Below are positions 28,702 to 37,540 of a stretch of 64,000 bases of DNA, one piece after another. Positions within the stretch are counted from its first letter, which is position 1. Each line of letters opens with the position of its first letter. The stretch lies in assembly GCA_017431035.1 (NCBI GenBank), contig JAFRLW010000027.1, positions 1-64,000 of the forward strand, written 5' to 3'. Origin of the DNA: Clostridia bacterium. Lineage in GTDB: Bacteria; Bacillota; Clostridia; Oscillospirales; Acutalibacteraceae. Below the pieces are notes generated by a model. It was not told where the DNA came from and searched no databases. It saw only the letters and a program-made list of their open reading frames with translations. A program made the position numbers and the translations under genes.

Positions 28702-29577
28702 TTAATAATCCCTTGCAAGAAGTTTATTTGTTATTTCTATAAGAACGGTTTTATCGCCTTCAATAGAGTCAAGTGCAGATAAAGCGTTTTCTGTATATTC
28801 TTTTGCAAGTTCCCTGCATTTTTCAACGCCTAAAAGTTTAACAGCGGTATTTTTATCGTTCTTTTCGTCGCTTCCTATCGGTTTGCCGAGTTTAGAAAAA
28901 TCTCCGGTTGTATCAAGTATATCATCAATAAGTTGAAAAGCAATTCCGAGATTATAGCCGTATTTATCGGCGGCGGCTATGATTTCATCATCAGCACCTG
29001 CAAGTGTAGCGCCTATAGTTGAGGCTGAACGTATAAGATGTGATGTTTTTAGGTCATACATATTAAGCAATACGTCTACGTTATCTGTAGGTTCACACTC
29101 GGTGTCGATAACCTGACCGCCGACCATACCGTCAAAACCTGCATTATTAGCAAGTATTTCAATACATTTACAAACACGCTCATACGGTAACGACAAGGTT
29201 TTAGCCGCAACTGAAAAAGCCTCAGTCAAAAGTCCGTCTCCGGCAAGAAGCGCCATACCCTCGCCGTATTGTTTATGACAAGAGGGTTTGCCACGTCTAT
29301 AGTCGTCATTATCCATTGAGGGTAAATCGTCGTGTATGAGAGAATAAGTATGTATCATTTCAAGAGCACAGGCAAAGTTATAAGCACAGTCATCATCTCC
29401 GCCGCACAGTTTATAAAACTCTAAAAGTAAAATGGGGCGTATTCTTTTTCCTCCGTTAGATACGGAATAGTTTGCCGCCTCAACAACTTTATCATAAAGT
29501 CTGCCTCTTGGAGATAAAAGCATATAAAGTCTGTTTTCTATTTTTTCTTTAAGGTTTGTAAGATATTCATTTTCCAT
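28702..29577 (-). CDS. ispA: Polyprenyl synthetase (farnesyl/geranyl diphosphate synthase)
   Basis: Short-chain prenyltransferase joining IPP to allylic diphosphates. The 291 residues contain the first aspartate-rich motif (HDDLPSMDND) and the second (LIDDILD), with GGKRIRP at the IPP site. Length and position next to xseB and dxs support the IspA assignment; the product chain length cannot be read from sequence. Confidence 0.93.
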   Translation of the reverse strand: MENEYLTNLKEKIENRLYMLLSPRGRLYDKVVEAANYSVSNGGKRIRPILLLEFYKLCGGDDDCAYNFACALEMIHTYSLIHDDLPSMDNDDYRRGKPSCHKQYGEGMALLAGDGLLTEAFSVAAKTLSLPYERVCKCIEILANNAGFDGMVGGQVIDTECEPTDNVDVLLNMYDLKTSHLIRSASTIGATLAGADDEIIAAADKYGYNLGIAFQLIDDILDTTGDFSKLGKPIGSDEKNDKNTAVKLLGVEKCRELAKEYTENALSALDSIEGDKTVLIEITNKLLARDY

Positions 29578-29786
29578 TAAGCCTCTTCCTCGCTTTCGGC
29601 TTCTTCAAGTGAAACAATTTTTTGTTTTGCGGTATTTAGTTTTTTTGAGCATATTTTAGAAAGCGTAATTCCCTCTTCGAAAAGTTCAATAGACTTTTCA
29701 AGTGAAACATCTCCGCTTTCAAGTTGTTTTACAATATCCTCAAGTTTAAGCAGCGCTTCTTCAAAGTTAAGATTTTCTTTGTTCAT
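29577..29786 (-). CDS. xseB: Exonuclease VII small subunit
   Basis: Small subunit of the exonuclease VII complex. The 69 residues have the family core NFEEALLKLEDIVKQLESGD and LEKSIELFEEG. It overlaps xseA by four bases and ispA by one base. Confidence 0.93.
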   Translation of the reverse strand: MNKENLNFEEALLKLEDIVKQLESGDVSLEKSIELFEEGITLSKICSKKLNTAKQKIVSLEEAESEEEA

Positions 29787-31000
29787 AAAATCTCCTCTTC
29801 TTTAGTTTCTGTCACAAGGCAAGACGCCTCGCCATCGGCAAACTTTATATTTAATCTATCGTTTTGTTTAATCTCTTTAACGGATTTTATATAAGAATCA
29901 TTATTCTTTACAACACTAAATCCTCTTGATAAAACTTTTAACGGACTTAAAGCGTCAAGTTTTGCTGTGTATTTTTCAAAAGATGCCGATTTTTTATTAA
30001 GACAATCTTTTTCTTTTGACAGTAATTTATCAAAAAGAGTATCAAGCAACCGTGATTTTGTGTCTAAATAATTATAAAACTTATCGGAACTTACCTTATA
30101 TGAAGCGTTTTGAAACCGAGAAAGATACAGTTCATATGTTGATTTTGAAATATCGGATATTCTCTTTTTAAGAGATAATACAGTCGCCTTTAATTCTGAA
30201 ATATCGGGAACAGCCATTTCGGCGGCGTGGGATGGCGTTGAAGCCCTTTTATCCGCAACAAAGTCAGAAATTGAAAAATCGGTTTCGTGACCTACGGCGG
30301 ATATTACGGGCACCGGTGATTCAAAGATAGTTCTTGCTAAGTTTTCGTCATTAAAAGCGGCAAGGTCCTCGCTTGAGCCTCCGCCCCTGCCTATTATAAT
30401 TAAATCAAGACGGCTGAGTTTATAAACCCTGTTTAGTGTTTTAATCATACTTTTCGGTGCGTCAGCGCCTTGCACAAGAACAGGACACATAATAACGGTA
30501 CAAAGCGGATAGCGAATACCGAGAATATTAATAAGGTCTTTTACTGCGGCACCTGTTTCAGAGGTCACAAGTGCAATTCTTTCAGGAAATGCAGGCAGTT
30601 CCCTCTTGTTATCTTCATCAAAAAGTCCTTCGCTTTTTAGTTTTTCTTTTGTAATTTCAAACTGCTTTGAGAGTTCACCCTCGCCCTCTTGCTGCATAGT
30701 TTGAGCATAAAGCATATACTGTCCGTCTTTTTCATAAACGGAAACCCTGCCTCTGATTATAACGGACATTCCGTCAGCGGGCAAAAACTTGAGTGTTGCG
30801 GCGCTGCTTTTGAACATAACGCAACGAATAGCGCTATCATTATCTTTCACGGTAAAATACAAATGACCGCTGCTGTAATGATTTTTGAAATTAGATATTT
30901 CTCCGATAACGGTGACGTTTATCAAATGCATATCGCTCTCAAAAAGCGATTTTATATACGTGTTTAACTGTTTAACGGAAAGCGGTGTGTTATTATTCAT
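29783..31000 (-). CDS. xseA: Exonuclease VII large subunit
   Basis: Catalytic subunit of the single-strand exonuclease. The 405 residues start MNNNTPLSVKQLNTYIKSLF, with an N-terminal OB fold, the catalytic-domain blocks VTSETGAAVKDL and IIGRGGGSSEDLAAFNDE, and long coiled coils in the C-terminal half that bind XseB. The ATG at 31000 is chosen over a TTG at 31015, which has no ribosome site. It overlaps nusB by eight bases. Confidence 0.95.
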   Translation of the reverse strand: MNNNTPLSVKQLNTYIKSLFESDMHLINVTVIGEISNFKNHYSSGHLYFTVKDNDSAIRCVMFKSSAATLKFLPADGMSVIIRGRVSVYEKDGQYMLYAQTMQQEGEGELSKQFEITKEKLKSEGLFDEDNKRELPAFPERIALVTSETGAAVKDLINILGIRYPLCTVIMCPVLVQGADAPKSMIKTLNRVYKLSRLDLIIIGRGGGSSEDLAAFNDENLARTIFESPVPVISAVGHETDFSISDFVADKRASTPSHAAEMAVPDISELKATVLSLKKRISDISKSTYELYLSRFQNASYKVSSDKFYNYLDTKSRLLDTLFDKLLSKEKDCLNKKSASFEKYTAKLDALSPLKVLSRGFSVVKNNDSYIKSVKEIKQNDRLNIKFADGEASCLVTETKEEEIL

Positions 31001-31391
31001 TGTTTTCTTTGGCAACTGAAGAGAGTATTCCGTTTATAAAAACAGAGTCCTCTTTTGTTGAATATTTTTTTGCAATTTCAACCGCCTCGTTTATAGAAAC
31101 CGAAACGGGAACACTATCTAAATACTTTATTTCAAATATTGCAAGGCGAAGGACCGCCAGAGCAACTTTTGAAATACGCTTTATATTCCAAGAAACAGAA
31201 TACTTTGAGATAATTTCATCAATAGCAGTTAAATTATTATACACTCCGCAAAAAACTTCTTTTGTATAATCGTTGATTTTTATCTCATCACATTCTTCGG
31301 CAATTTCCAAATTCAAATCGGTATCGAAACCGTTTATTTCTTTTTCAAAAATCAAAATAAATGCCGAATCTCGAGCCTCTCTACGTGTCAT
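30993..31391 (-). CDS. nusB: Transcription antitermination factor NusB
   Basis: Helical RNA-binding protein that joins NusE on boxA RNA during rRNA transcription. The 132 residues from MTRREARDSAFILIFEKE have the expected length and the C-terminal block VPVSVSINEAVEIAKKYS plus FINGILSSVAK. The start at 31391 is preceded by GGAAGTGGG; the open frame extends upstream through the promoter, but that part cannot be coding. First gene of the ten-gene operon running to tyrS. Confidence 0.95.
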   Translation of the reverse strand: MTRREARDSAFILIFEKEINGFDTDLNLEIAEECDEIKINDYTKEVFCGVYNNLTAIDEIISKYSVSWNIKRISKVALAVLRLAIFEIKYLDSVPVSVSINEAVEIAKKYSTKEDSVFINGILSSVAKENNE

Positions 31392-31421
31392 AATAAACCC
31401 ACTTCCAAAATTATTTAATTT

Positions 31422-31450
31422 ATTATACATCAAATAGATATATATTTCAA
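31422..31450 (-). promoter_or_regulatory. SigA promoter for the nusB-to-tyrS operon
   Basis: On the minus strand TTGAAA and TATAAT are separated by 17 bases, about 30 bases before the nusB start. Confidence 0.7.
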
Positions 31451-31507
31451 GAAAATAGATAAATAAATATTCAAAAATTGTGAATATATGCAAAAATAGT
31501 GTACTGT

Positions 31508-31536
31508 TTGACAAAATGTTATATAAATGATAGAAT
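31508..31536 (+). promoter_or_regulatory. SigA promoter for the P-type ATPase
   Basis: TTGACA and TAGAAT are separated by 17 bases; the start codon follows 28 bases after the -10 box. Confidence 0.75.
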
Positions 31537-31564
31537 TACTTATATTTATTTTTGGAGGGCTTAT

Positions 31565-34162
31565 ATGATTTGGCATAATGCTCCTATAGAAAAAGTATTA
31601 AATGAATTATCGGTTGACCGTGAAAAAGGATTACATAGCGGTATAGCCGATGAGAGAATTGCAATCTATAAAAAAAATACTGTTACAAACGATGAGAGAA
31701 CAAATTACTTCAAACATTTTTTAAGTGCGCTTAACAGTAAGTTCAATTATATTTTGCTAATAGTAGCCGTTCTTTTGTTTGTTTTCAGACTAAAGTACAA
31801 CGCTTCGTCATATTTTGCACCGATATTTGTACTTGCCGTTATTGTGGCAAACGCTCTTTTTACTGCATACTACAGATATAAAAGCATGCTCGCATTCGGT
31901 AATCTTACGGCAAATATAAATCCTAAAGTTTGCGTATTGCGTGACGGAGTTGAAAAGGAAGTTCCTTCAGAATATTTAGTTCCGGGCGATATCATTCTGC
32001 TTAAAACCGGCGACTACATCACCGCTGACGCAAGGATTATAGAGTGTAATGATTTTGCCACCAACGAGATAGCCGTTACCGGGGAAACTTTCCCTATAGA
32101 AAAACATGCTGACGCCATTTGTGAGGATATAACGCCTCTCGATAAAAGAGCCAATATGATTTATGCCGGAAGCAGTGTTGCTATGGGTAATGCAAAGGCA
32201 GTTGTTGTAGAAACCGGACTGACAACCGAGATAGGAAAAACAAAAGAAATACTTGAGCAAACAGGCTCTGAAAACCTACCTATTAACGACTCACTTCATA
32301 AAATAGGCAAAACGACAAATCTCATTATCGCCCTTGTTTGTGTTATCGTTTTTATAATAAGCGTAATTAGAAACGTAGGTAGTTTTGACGGCAGTTTTGC
32401 CGAACTATCTATCTCTATGTTTACAAGCGCCCTTGCTCTTGCAATTGCCGCAATACCGGAAAGTTTGCCGGCAGTTTCGGTTATTGTAGTTGCTCTCGGC
32501 GTTGAAAGAATAATCAAAAATCACATAATAATTAAAAAAATAAAAGTTTTGGAACTACTCGGCAAAACGAACGTTATTTGTGTCGATAAAACAGGTATAC
32601 TGACAAAAAGCGTTATGGAGTTAAAATGTATCTATGACGGTGAAAACTCTTTTAATCCCGAAACTGATACTTTAACCGATAAAAATGCGCTTATAATTAA
32701 ACTTGCCGCCCTTTGTCAAACGCTTCAAAACGACTCTACCGAAGAGTCAATTTCAAACGCTTGCGAGGCTATATGTAACACAAACAAGGCAGAACTTGAA
32801 AATATATATCCAAGATTATCGTATATACCTTTTGACACGACAAGAAAAGCTATGACCACTATCAATATGATAAACGGTTCCCCTCTTGCCGTTGTCAAAG
32901 GCGCACCCGAATACGTAATTGATAAATGCAACGGTTGTGACAAAGAAAAAATAACAAAGAAATATGAAGAAATGTCACAAAACGGAATGAGAGTATTATG
33001 CCTTGCGGTTAAAGAACTCTCGGAAACTTTGGCGGCGCCAAGTCCTGCCGACGTTGAAGAGGACCTCACTTTCCTTTCCCTTTTAGCCTTTGAAGACCCG
33101 CCGAGAGCCGGCGCAGTTGAGGGAATTAGAGTTTGTAACAACGCAGGAATAAAGACCGTTATGATGACGGGCGACAGTCTTGTAACCGCCACCGCTATTG
33201 CTAAACAAATGGGTCTTCTAAACGATGACAAATTAGCGATTACCGGCGACGAACTGCACGAAATAAATGATGATGAACTATATAAATCCATTGATAAATA
33301 TTCAGTTTTCGCACGTATAACCCCCGCCGATAAACTCAGAATAATTGACGCTTGGCAAAGAAAAGGTATGATTGTTACCGTCACGGGTGACAATACCGAA
33401 GACGCCGACGCTCTAAGTGAAGCCGATATCGGTTGCGTTATGGGTAATTCAGGCACCGACGTTGCACGAGGAAACGCAGATATAGTTATCGGGCAAAATA
33501 ACTTTAAATATCTTATTTCAGCAATTAAAGAAAGTCGTGGACTTTTTGAAAACATTAAAAAATCGGTTTGCTATATACTCGGATGCAATATTGCCGAAAT
33601 ACTACTCTATATTATTTGCGTTTTAACGGTGGGATTTCCCCCTCTTGTTGCAGTACAGTTGTTGCTTATAAATCTCTTTACCGATAGTGCGCCGACCATT
33701 TCTCTTGCAACCGAAAGTCCCGATGATAATATAATGAATAAAAAACCGATAACCCTTGACGGCAGACTGTTTGATTTTAACTCTATAGCCACAACCGCAA
33801 CCTATTCGGTATTTATGGCGATTACTTCTTTAATATCGTTCTTTATAGGTTATCACCAAGGCTTGTCATACGGTATGACAATGGCATTTGCTACACTTTC
33901 CATTTCGCAAGTACTTCATACTTTTAATATAAAGAGTAATCTTTCCCTCTTTAAAACAAGCCTAAGGAATAATAAGTTTATGGTTTATTCTTCAATTATA
34001 CTTATTTTTCTTTCTATGTTCTTAGTTCTCACTCCCGTAGGTTTCCTATTTGAGTTTGAGATTCTTTCAGCCGGAAGATTCTTTATTTCGATTTTACTAG
34101 CATTTCTAATTCTTCCGTTTGGAGAGTTTGTTAAACATTTCTTTAATAAAATAGACGCATAG
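31565..34162 (+). CDS. P-type cation-transporting ATPase (P2A/calcium-type, divergent)
   Basis: Membrane cation pump of the P2 class. The 865 residues have the actuator motif VTGET, the M4 motif AIPESLPA, the phosphorylated aspartate in DKTG near residue 341, the nucleotide-domain KGAPE, DPPR and MMTGDS, then the hinge and M5-M6 (NIAEIL, NLFTD). Several positions differ from the usual SERCA/PMA1 form: DKTGIL for DKTGTL, TGET for TGES, TGDNTEDADAL for TGDGVNDAPAL and NLFTDSAPT for NLVTDGLPA. The phosphorylation aspartate and hinge aspartates are kept, as are glutamates in M4 and M5, so it is probably active. Ion specificity is inferred. Start chosen for GGAGG at 31555. Confidence 0.88.
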   Translation: MIWHNAPIEKVLNELSVDREKGLHSGIADERIAIYKKNTVTNDERTNYFKHFLSALNSKFNYILLIVAVLLFVFRLKYNASSYFAPIFVLAVIVANALFTAYYRYKSMLAFGNLTANINPKVCVLRDGVEKEVPSEYLVPGDIILLKTGDYITADARIIECNDFATNEIAVTGETFPIEKHADAICEDITPLDKRANMIYAGSSVAMGNAKAVVVETGLTTEIGKTKEILEQTGSENLPINDSLHKIGKTTNLIIALVCVIVFIISVIRNVGSFDGSFAELSISMFTSALALAIAAIPESLPAVSVIVVALGVERIIKNHIIIKKIKVLELLGKTNVICVDKTGILTKSVMELKCIYDGENSFNPETDTLTDKNALIIKLAALCQTLQNDSTEESISNACEAICNTNKAELENIYPRLSYIPFDTTRKAMTTINMINGSPLAVVKGAPEYVIDKCNGCDKEKITKKYEEMSQNGMRVLCLAVKELSETLAAPSPADVEEDLTFLSLLAFEDPPRAGAVEGIRVCNNAGIKTVMMTGDSLVTATAIAKQMGLLNDDKLAITGDELHEINDDELYKSIDKYSVFARITPADKLRIIDAWQRKGMIVTVTGDNTEDADALSEADIGCVMGNSGTDVARGNADIVIGQNNFKYLISAIKESRGLFENIKKSVCYILGCNIAEILLYIICVLTVGFPPLVAVQLLLINLFTDSAPTISLATESPDDNIMNKKPITLDGRLFDFNSIATTATYSVFMAITSLISFFIGYHQGLSYGMTMAFATLSISQVLHTFNIKSNLSLFKTSLRNNKFMVYSSIILIFLSMFLVLTPVGFLFEFEILSAGRFFISILLAFLILPFGEFVKHFFNKIDA

Positions 34163-34167
34163 ATATA

Positions 34168-34197
34168 AAAAACGCTAATCAAATGATTAGCGTTTTT
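34168..34197. terminator. Terminator between the P-type ATPase and ttcA
   Basis: A 14-bp stem (AAAAACGCTAATCA with TGATTAGCGTTTTT) serves both convergent genes. Confidence 0.88.
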
Positions 34198-34201
34198 CCT
34201 T

Positions 34202-35035
34202 TTAATATTCATCAAGGAAGGAGTGTGTTTCTCCGTTATCCTTATCTCTCCAGCCGGGCATTGTCGCCATATTTACGTTATGCATACTGCGGAAAATATT
34301 ATCATCGGCAACGGGATTTTTCTCTTTAATATACTTAATAAGATTTTTAATTTCAAGACGTTTAGAAAGCGACTCATCCTCTGCACTGTCTTTTGTAAAC
34401 CGACAAGCACAGCGAAGAAATGTGAGTTCATTATATTTACTCCAGTTGATTATATCCTTTTCTTTAACCATATAAAGCGGCCTTATGAGTTCCATACCCT
34501 CAAAGTTTGTGCTATGCAGTTTCGGTAACATTGTTTTTATTTCAGAAGAATATGTCATACTCATAAGAAGTGTTTCTATAGCGTCGTCAAAATGGTGACC
34601 GAGTGCGATTTTGTTGCAACCTATCTCTTTTGCTTTTGCATATAAAGCACCTCTGCGCATTCTTGCGCACAAATAACAAGGCGAGCCGCCGGCGGAATAT
34701 GCAACGTCAAAAATATCGCTTTCAAAAATCTCGGCGTCTATTTTAAGAGTGCTGAGATTGCTTTTAATCAGGTCCAAATTGGGTTTTGCATATCCGGGGT
34801 TCATAACTATATACTTTAAGTCAAAAGGCACCTCACTGTGTCTTTTAAGTAGTTCAAGACACTTTGCCAAAAGCATTGAGTCTTTTCCGCCCGATATACA
34901 AACGGCTATAGTATCATTTGCGTTTATCAGTTCATATTCTTTGACCGAAGCTATAAAATTGTTCCATATTTGTTTTCTAAACTTTTTTATAATACTCCGC
35001 TCAATTAAAACGCTTCTTTCAAGTTCTCGTTTCAT
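34202..35035 (-). CDS. TtcA-like PP-loop tRNA thiolase
   Basis: ATP-pyrophosphatase predicted to thiolate tRNA, as TtcA does at C32 with an iron-sulfur cluster. The 277 residues contain the PP-loop SGGKDSMLLA, the cysteine pair SPCYLCARMRRG, GHHFDDAIETLLM and a third cysteine cluster LRCACRF, consistent with the TtcA/TtuA group rather than TilS. The ATG at 35035 has GGAG upstream; an upstream start at 35095 falls within the promoter/terminator hairpin. Its promoter overlaps the terminator of the upstream transporter gene. Confidence 0.78.
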   Translation of the reverse strand: MKRELERSVLIERSIIKKFRKQIWNNFIASVKEYELINANDTIAVCISGGKDSMLLAKCLELLKRHSEVPFDLKYIVMNPGYAKPNLDLIKSNLSTLKIDAEIFESDIFDVAYSAGGSPCYLCARMRRGALYAKAKEIGCNKIALGHHFDDAIETLLMSMTYSSEIKTMLPKLHSTNFEGMELIRPLYMVKEKDIINWSKYNELTFLRCACRFTKDSAEDESLSKRLEIKNLIKYIKEKNPVADDNIFRSMHNVNMATMPGWRDKDNGETHSFLDEY

Positions 35036-35054
35036 ATAATCTCCTAATAAAAAA

Positions 35055-35080
35055 GTTACCGCTAATATTATAGCGGTAAC
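35055..35080 (-). terminator. Terminator hairpin after the NhaC-family transporter
   Basis: A 10-bp stem (GTTACCGCTA with TAGCGGTAAC, 6-base loop) is followed on the minus strand by TTTTTT. Its loop contains the -10 box of a promoter reading into ttcA. Confidence 0.78.
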
Positions 35081-35095
35081 CTTTATTATTTTCAA
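35067..35095 (-). promoter_or_regulatory. SigA promoter for ttcA, overlapping the upstream terminator
   Basis: On the minus strand TTGAAA and TATAAT are 17 bases apart. The -10 box lies in the terminator loop and two stem bases. Confidence 0.55.
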
Positions 35096-35101
35096 GAAAT
35101 A

Positions 35102-36949
35102 TTATGCTTTATTCTTTGTAACGTTCTTAATTACTATAAGTGTTCCGAGCATAAGTACAATACCTATCGGAAGAGAAATAAGTTTAAGACTTTCAGGCAA
35201 AACACCTGCAATAATGTAGGTTACAAAGGATACACCGGCAACGGTCATAGCATAAGGCAACTGTGTTGATACGTGGTTAATGTGGTTACACTGGGCACCT
35301 GCGGAAGCCATAATTGTGGTATCCGAAATCGGTGAGCAGTGGTCGCCGCAAACCGCACCGGCCATACAAGCGGAGATAGCAACAATAGTGATGTTTCCGC
35401 TTTGTGAACCGAAAACGCTCAGCACTATCGGGATGAGTATACCGAACGTACCCCAAGATGTACCGGTTGCAAAAGACAAACCTACGGCAATAAGGAATAT
35501 GATAGCCGGTAAGAAGAGTTGGAAAGATCCTGCGGAGTTTTCAACTATCTTAGAAATGAATATCTTTGCGCCGAGTGAATCGGTCATAGTCTTAAGTGTC
35601 CAAGCGCAGCAAAGAATCATAATAGCGGGAACCATTGCTTTGAATCCGTCGGGTATGGATTCCATACAGTCTTTGAAAGAAAGAACACGACGGCAGAGAT
35701 AGTAAATAATAGTGAAGATAACCGCCGCAAACGAGCCTATAACAAGACCTACCGAAGCGTCGCTGTTTGAGAAAGCGTCGATAAAGTTTGCACCGCTGAA
35801 GAAACCGCCTGAATAAATCATACCGATTACGCAAGCAATTATGAGAACAACAACCGGAATAATAAGGTCAAATACACGAGCCTTATCATTCTCAGAAGCG
35901 TCATTTTCAGCCATTTGCTCCTCACCTGTTGTGAAGATATCGCCGTTCATAGCATTGATTTCGTGTTTCTTCATAAGGCCGTAGTCAATGTTAGTAACTG
36001 CAATAAATATCATCATAACAATGGTGAGAATTGCGTAGAAGTTATAAGGAATAGCGCTTATAAAGAGTGACATACCGCTTGCAGCACCTGAACCTTTTGC
36101 AAAGCCGGCAACTGCCGCCGCCCAAGAAGAAATAGGTGCGATAATGCAAACCGGAGCCGCAGTAGCGTCTATCAAATAAGCAAGTTTAGCACGAGATACT
36201 TTGTGTTTGTCGGTTGCAGGACGCATAACCGAGCCTACTGTCAAACAATTAAAGTAGTCGTCAACAAAAATAAGTACACCGAGTAGGATTGTAGCAAGTT
36301 GAACACCTATTCTTGACTTGATGTGTTTTTCGGTCCATTTTCCAAAGGCTCTTGAGCCGCCTGCTTTATTCATCATAGCAACCAGTGCGCCGAGCATAAC
36401 AAGAAATATAAGTATTCCTATATTATAAGAATCAGCGATACTTGCTATAAATCCGTCTTGCAGGGTGTGAACTATCGTGCCTTCAAAACTGAAGTTAGAA
36501 TAAAGTAGTCCGCCGGCAAGAATACCGATAAAGAGCGAGGAATAAACCTCTTTTGTGATAAGCGCCAAAACAATGGCGATTACCGGAGGCAAAAGTCCCC
36601 AGATAGTTGCATAGAAAGGAACGTCCTCTCTTACTGTTTCTATGGCGGTTTCTATGTTTTCTTTAACGTTCTTATCATACTGAATATTATCAGCATAATT
36701 ATCAATGTAGGTTGAAGCGCCGAGTGTTACGGTTTCGTTCTCGGTTTCAACAACATCTTCAGAAGCGGTTAAATCATAAACACAGTCTTCTTCGTCAACG
36801 GTAACAGTAACCGTCTTTGGTTGCGACTCTTTTGATGAAGATGTTTTATCTTCCTCTCCGAGTGCGGTAAACGTACCGATAAATGCCATAACGCCCGCAA
36901 TTAGCGCAATAATGGCAAGTCTTAGTAATCTACCGTTACTTTTGTGCAT
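35102..36949 (-). CDS. NhaC-family transporter under a lysine riboswitch, likely lysine importer (LysW type)
   Basis: Membrane transporter of the NhaC antiporter superfamily. The 616 residues begin with a basic segment and one helix (LAIIALIAGVMAFIGTFTAL), then about 90 acidic extracytoplasmic residues, then about eleven helices with ATGTSWGTFGILIPI and GDHCSPISDTTIM typical of the superfamily. A lysine riboswitch and terminator lie directly upstream; lysine-riboswitch-controlled NhaC members have been proposed as lysine transporters (LysW), so lysine rather than sodium/proton exchange is the better guess. The start at 36949 follows AAGGGGC. The long acidic segment after the first helix is unusual for NhaC proteins. 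Confidence 0.8.
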   Translation of the reverse strand: MHKSNGRLLRLAIIALIAGVMAFIGTFTALGEEDKTSSSKESQPKTVTVTVDEEDCVYDLTASEDVVETENETVTLGASTYIDNYADNIQYDKNVKENIETAIETVREDVPFYATIWGLLPPVIAIVLALITKEVYSSLFIGILAGGLLYSNFSFEGTIVHTLQDGFIASIADSYNIGILIFLVMLGALVAMMNKAGGSRAFGKWTEKHIKSRIGVQLATILLGVLIFVDDYFNCLTVGSVMRPATDKHKVSRAKLAYLIDATAAPVCIIAPISSWAAAVAGFAKGSGAASGMSLFISAIPYNFYAILTIVMMIFIAVTNIDYGLMKKHEINAMNGDIFTTGEEQMAENDASENDKARVFDLIIPVVVLIIACVIGMIYSGGFFSGANFIDAFSNSDASVGLVIGSFAAVIFTIIYYLCRRVLSFKDCMESIPDGFKAMVPAIMILCCAWTLKTMTDSLGAKIFISKIVENSAGSFQLFLPAIIFLIAVGLSFATGTSWGTFGILIPIVLSVFGSQSGNITIVAISACMAGAVCGDHCSPISDTTIMASAGAQCNHINHVSTQLPYAMTVAGVSFVTYIIAGVLPESLKLISLPIGIVLMLGTLIVIKNVTKNKA

Positions 36950-36988
36950 AGTAATGCCCCTTTTCATAATGTTTTTATTAAACAACAA

Positions 36989-37012
36989 AGGTCGCACAAA
37001 AGTGTGCGACCT
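36989..37012 (-). terminator. Riboswitch terminator of the lysine transporter gene
   Basis: A 10-bp stem (AGGTCGCACA with TGTGCGACCT, 4-base loop) followed on the minus strand by TTTGTTGTTT. It lies about 24 bases after the lysine aptamer, as expected for transcriptional control. Confidence 0.8.
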
Positions 37013-37035
37013 GAAAATCGGGATATTAAAAAATC

Positions 37036-37193
37036 AGGATAGCGCTCCACTTTAAGTGACAGTCTTAAAGATATTCTCATTAAGACCAACAAAATATCCT
37101 TCGGTACGGATATCTCATTTCGGCGATTACCCCTTTCACATTCAAACTACCGAGTCAAAACGAATGCTACTAATGTCATCGCACCTCTATCAT
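37036..37193 (-). ncRNA. Lysine riboswitch (L-box) aptamer
   Basis: The minus strand shows the conserved lysine-aptamer blocks in order: GATAGAGGTGCGATG, AGTAG, AAAGGGG, CGCCGAAATGAG, the kissing-loop region, TGTCACTTAAAG, and TGGAGCGCTATC. The P1 helix is closed by GATAG at 37187-37191 and CTATC at 37038-37042. It sits between a SigA promoter and a terminator ahead of the NhaC-family gene, so high lysine should shut transcription off. Confidence 0.93.
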
Positions 37194-37204
37194 TTATTAA
37201 CAAA

Positions 37205-37233
37205 ATATTAACATCCCTTTATACGCTTGTCAA
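37205..37233 (-). promoter_or_regulatory. SigA promoter upstream of the lysine riboswitch
   Basis: TTGACA and TAATAT on the minus strand, 17 bases apart, about 12 bases before the aptamer. Confidence 0.72.
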
Positions 37234-37251
37234 GTATTTTTTATAAAAATA

Positions 37252-37273
37252 GCCTCAACCAATCGGTTGAGGC
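37252..37273 (-). terminator. Terminator of rpsF-ssb-rpsR
   Basis: A 9-bp stem (GCCTCAACC with GGTTGAGGC, 4-base loop) followed on the minus strand by TATTTTTAT, just after the rpsR stop. Confidence 0.8.
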
Positions 37274-37280
37274 GTTAGTT

Positions 37281-37520
37281 TTAGTCGTTAGAATAAGGAA
37301 GCAAAGCCACCTGACGAGCACGTTTAATAGCGGTTGTAAGTTCACGCTGATGTTTAGCGCAAGTACCGGTAGTTCTGCGGGGTAAAATCTTCGCACGCTC
37401 AGAAACAAACTTGCGAAGACGGTTTACGTCCTTATAATCGATTTCTTCAACTCTGTCAACACAGAAATGACAAACCTTTTTTCTCGGTTTTCTGTGAAGA
37501 GGTCTATCTGTTTTTTCCAT
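37281..37520 (-). CDS. rpsR: 30S ribosomal protein S18
   Basis: Small-subunit protein of the platform that pairs with S6. The 79 residues include [30 protein letters not shown] as the conserved core (quoted only in part: [13 protein letters not shown]) and the [19 protein letters not shown] end. Third gene of rpsF-ssb-rpsR, the normal bacterial order. Confidence 0.97.
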   Translation of the reverse strand: MEKTDRPLHRKPRKKVCHFCVDRVEEIDYKDVNRLRKFVSERAKILPRRTTGTCAKHQRELTTAIKRARQVALLPYSND

Positions 37521-37540
37521 TATAATATAATCCTCCTTAA

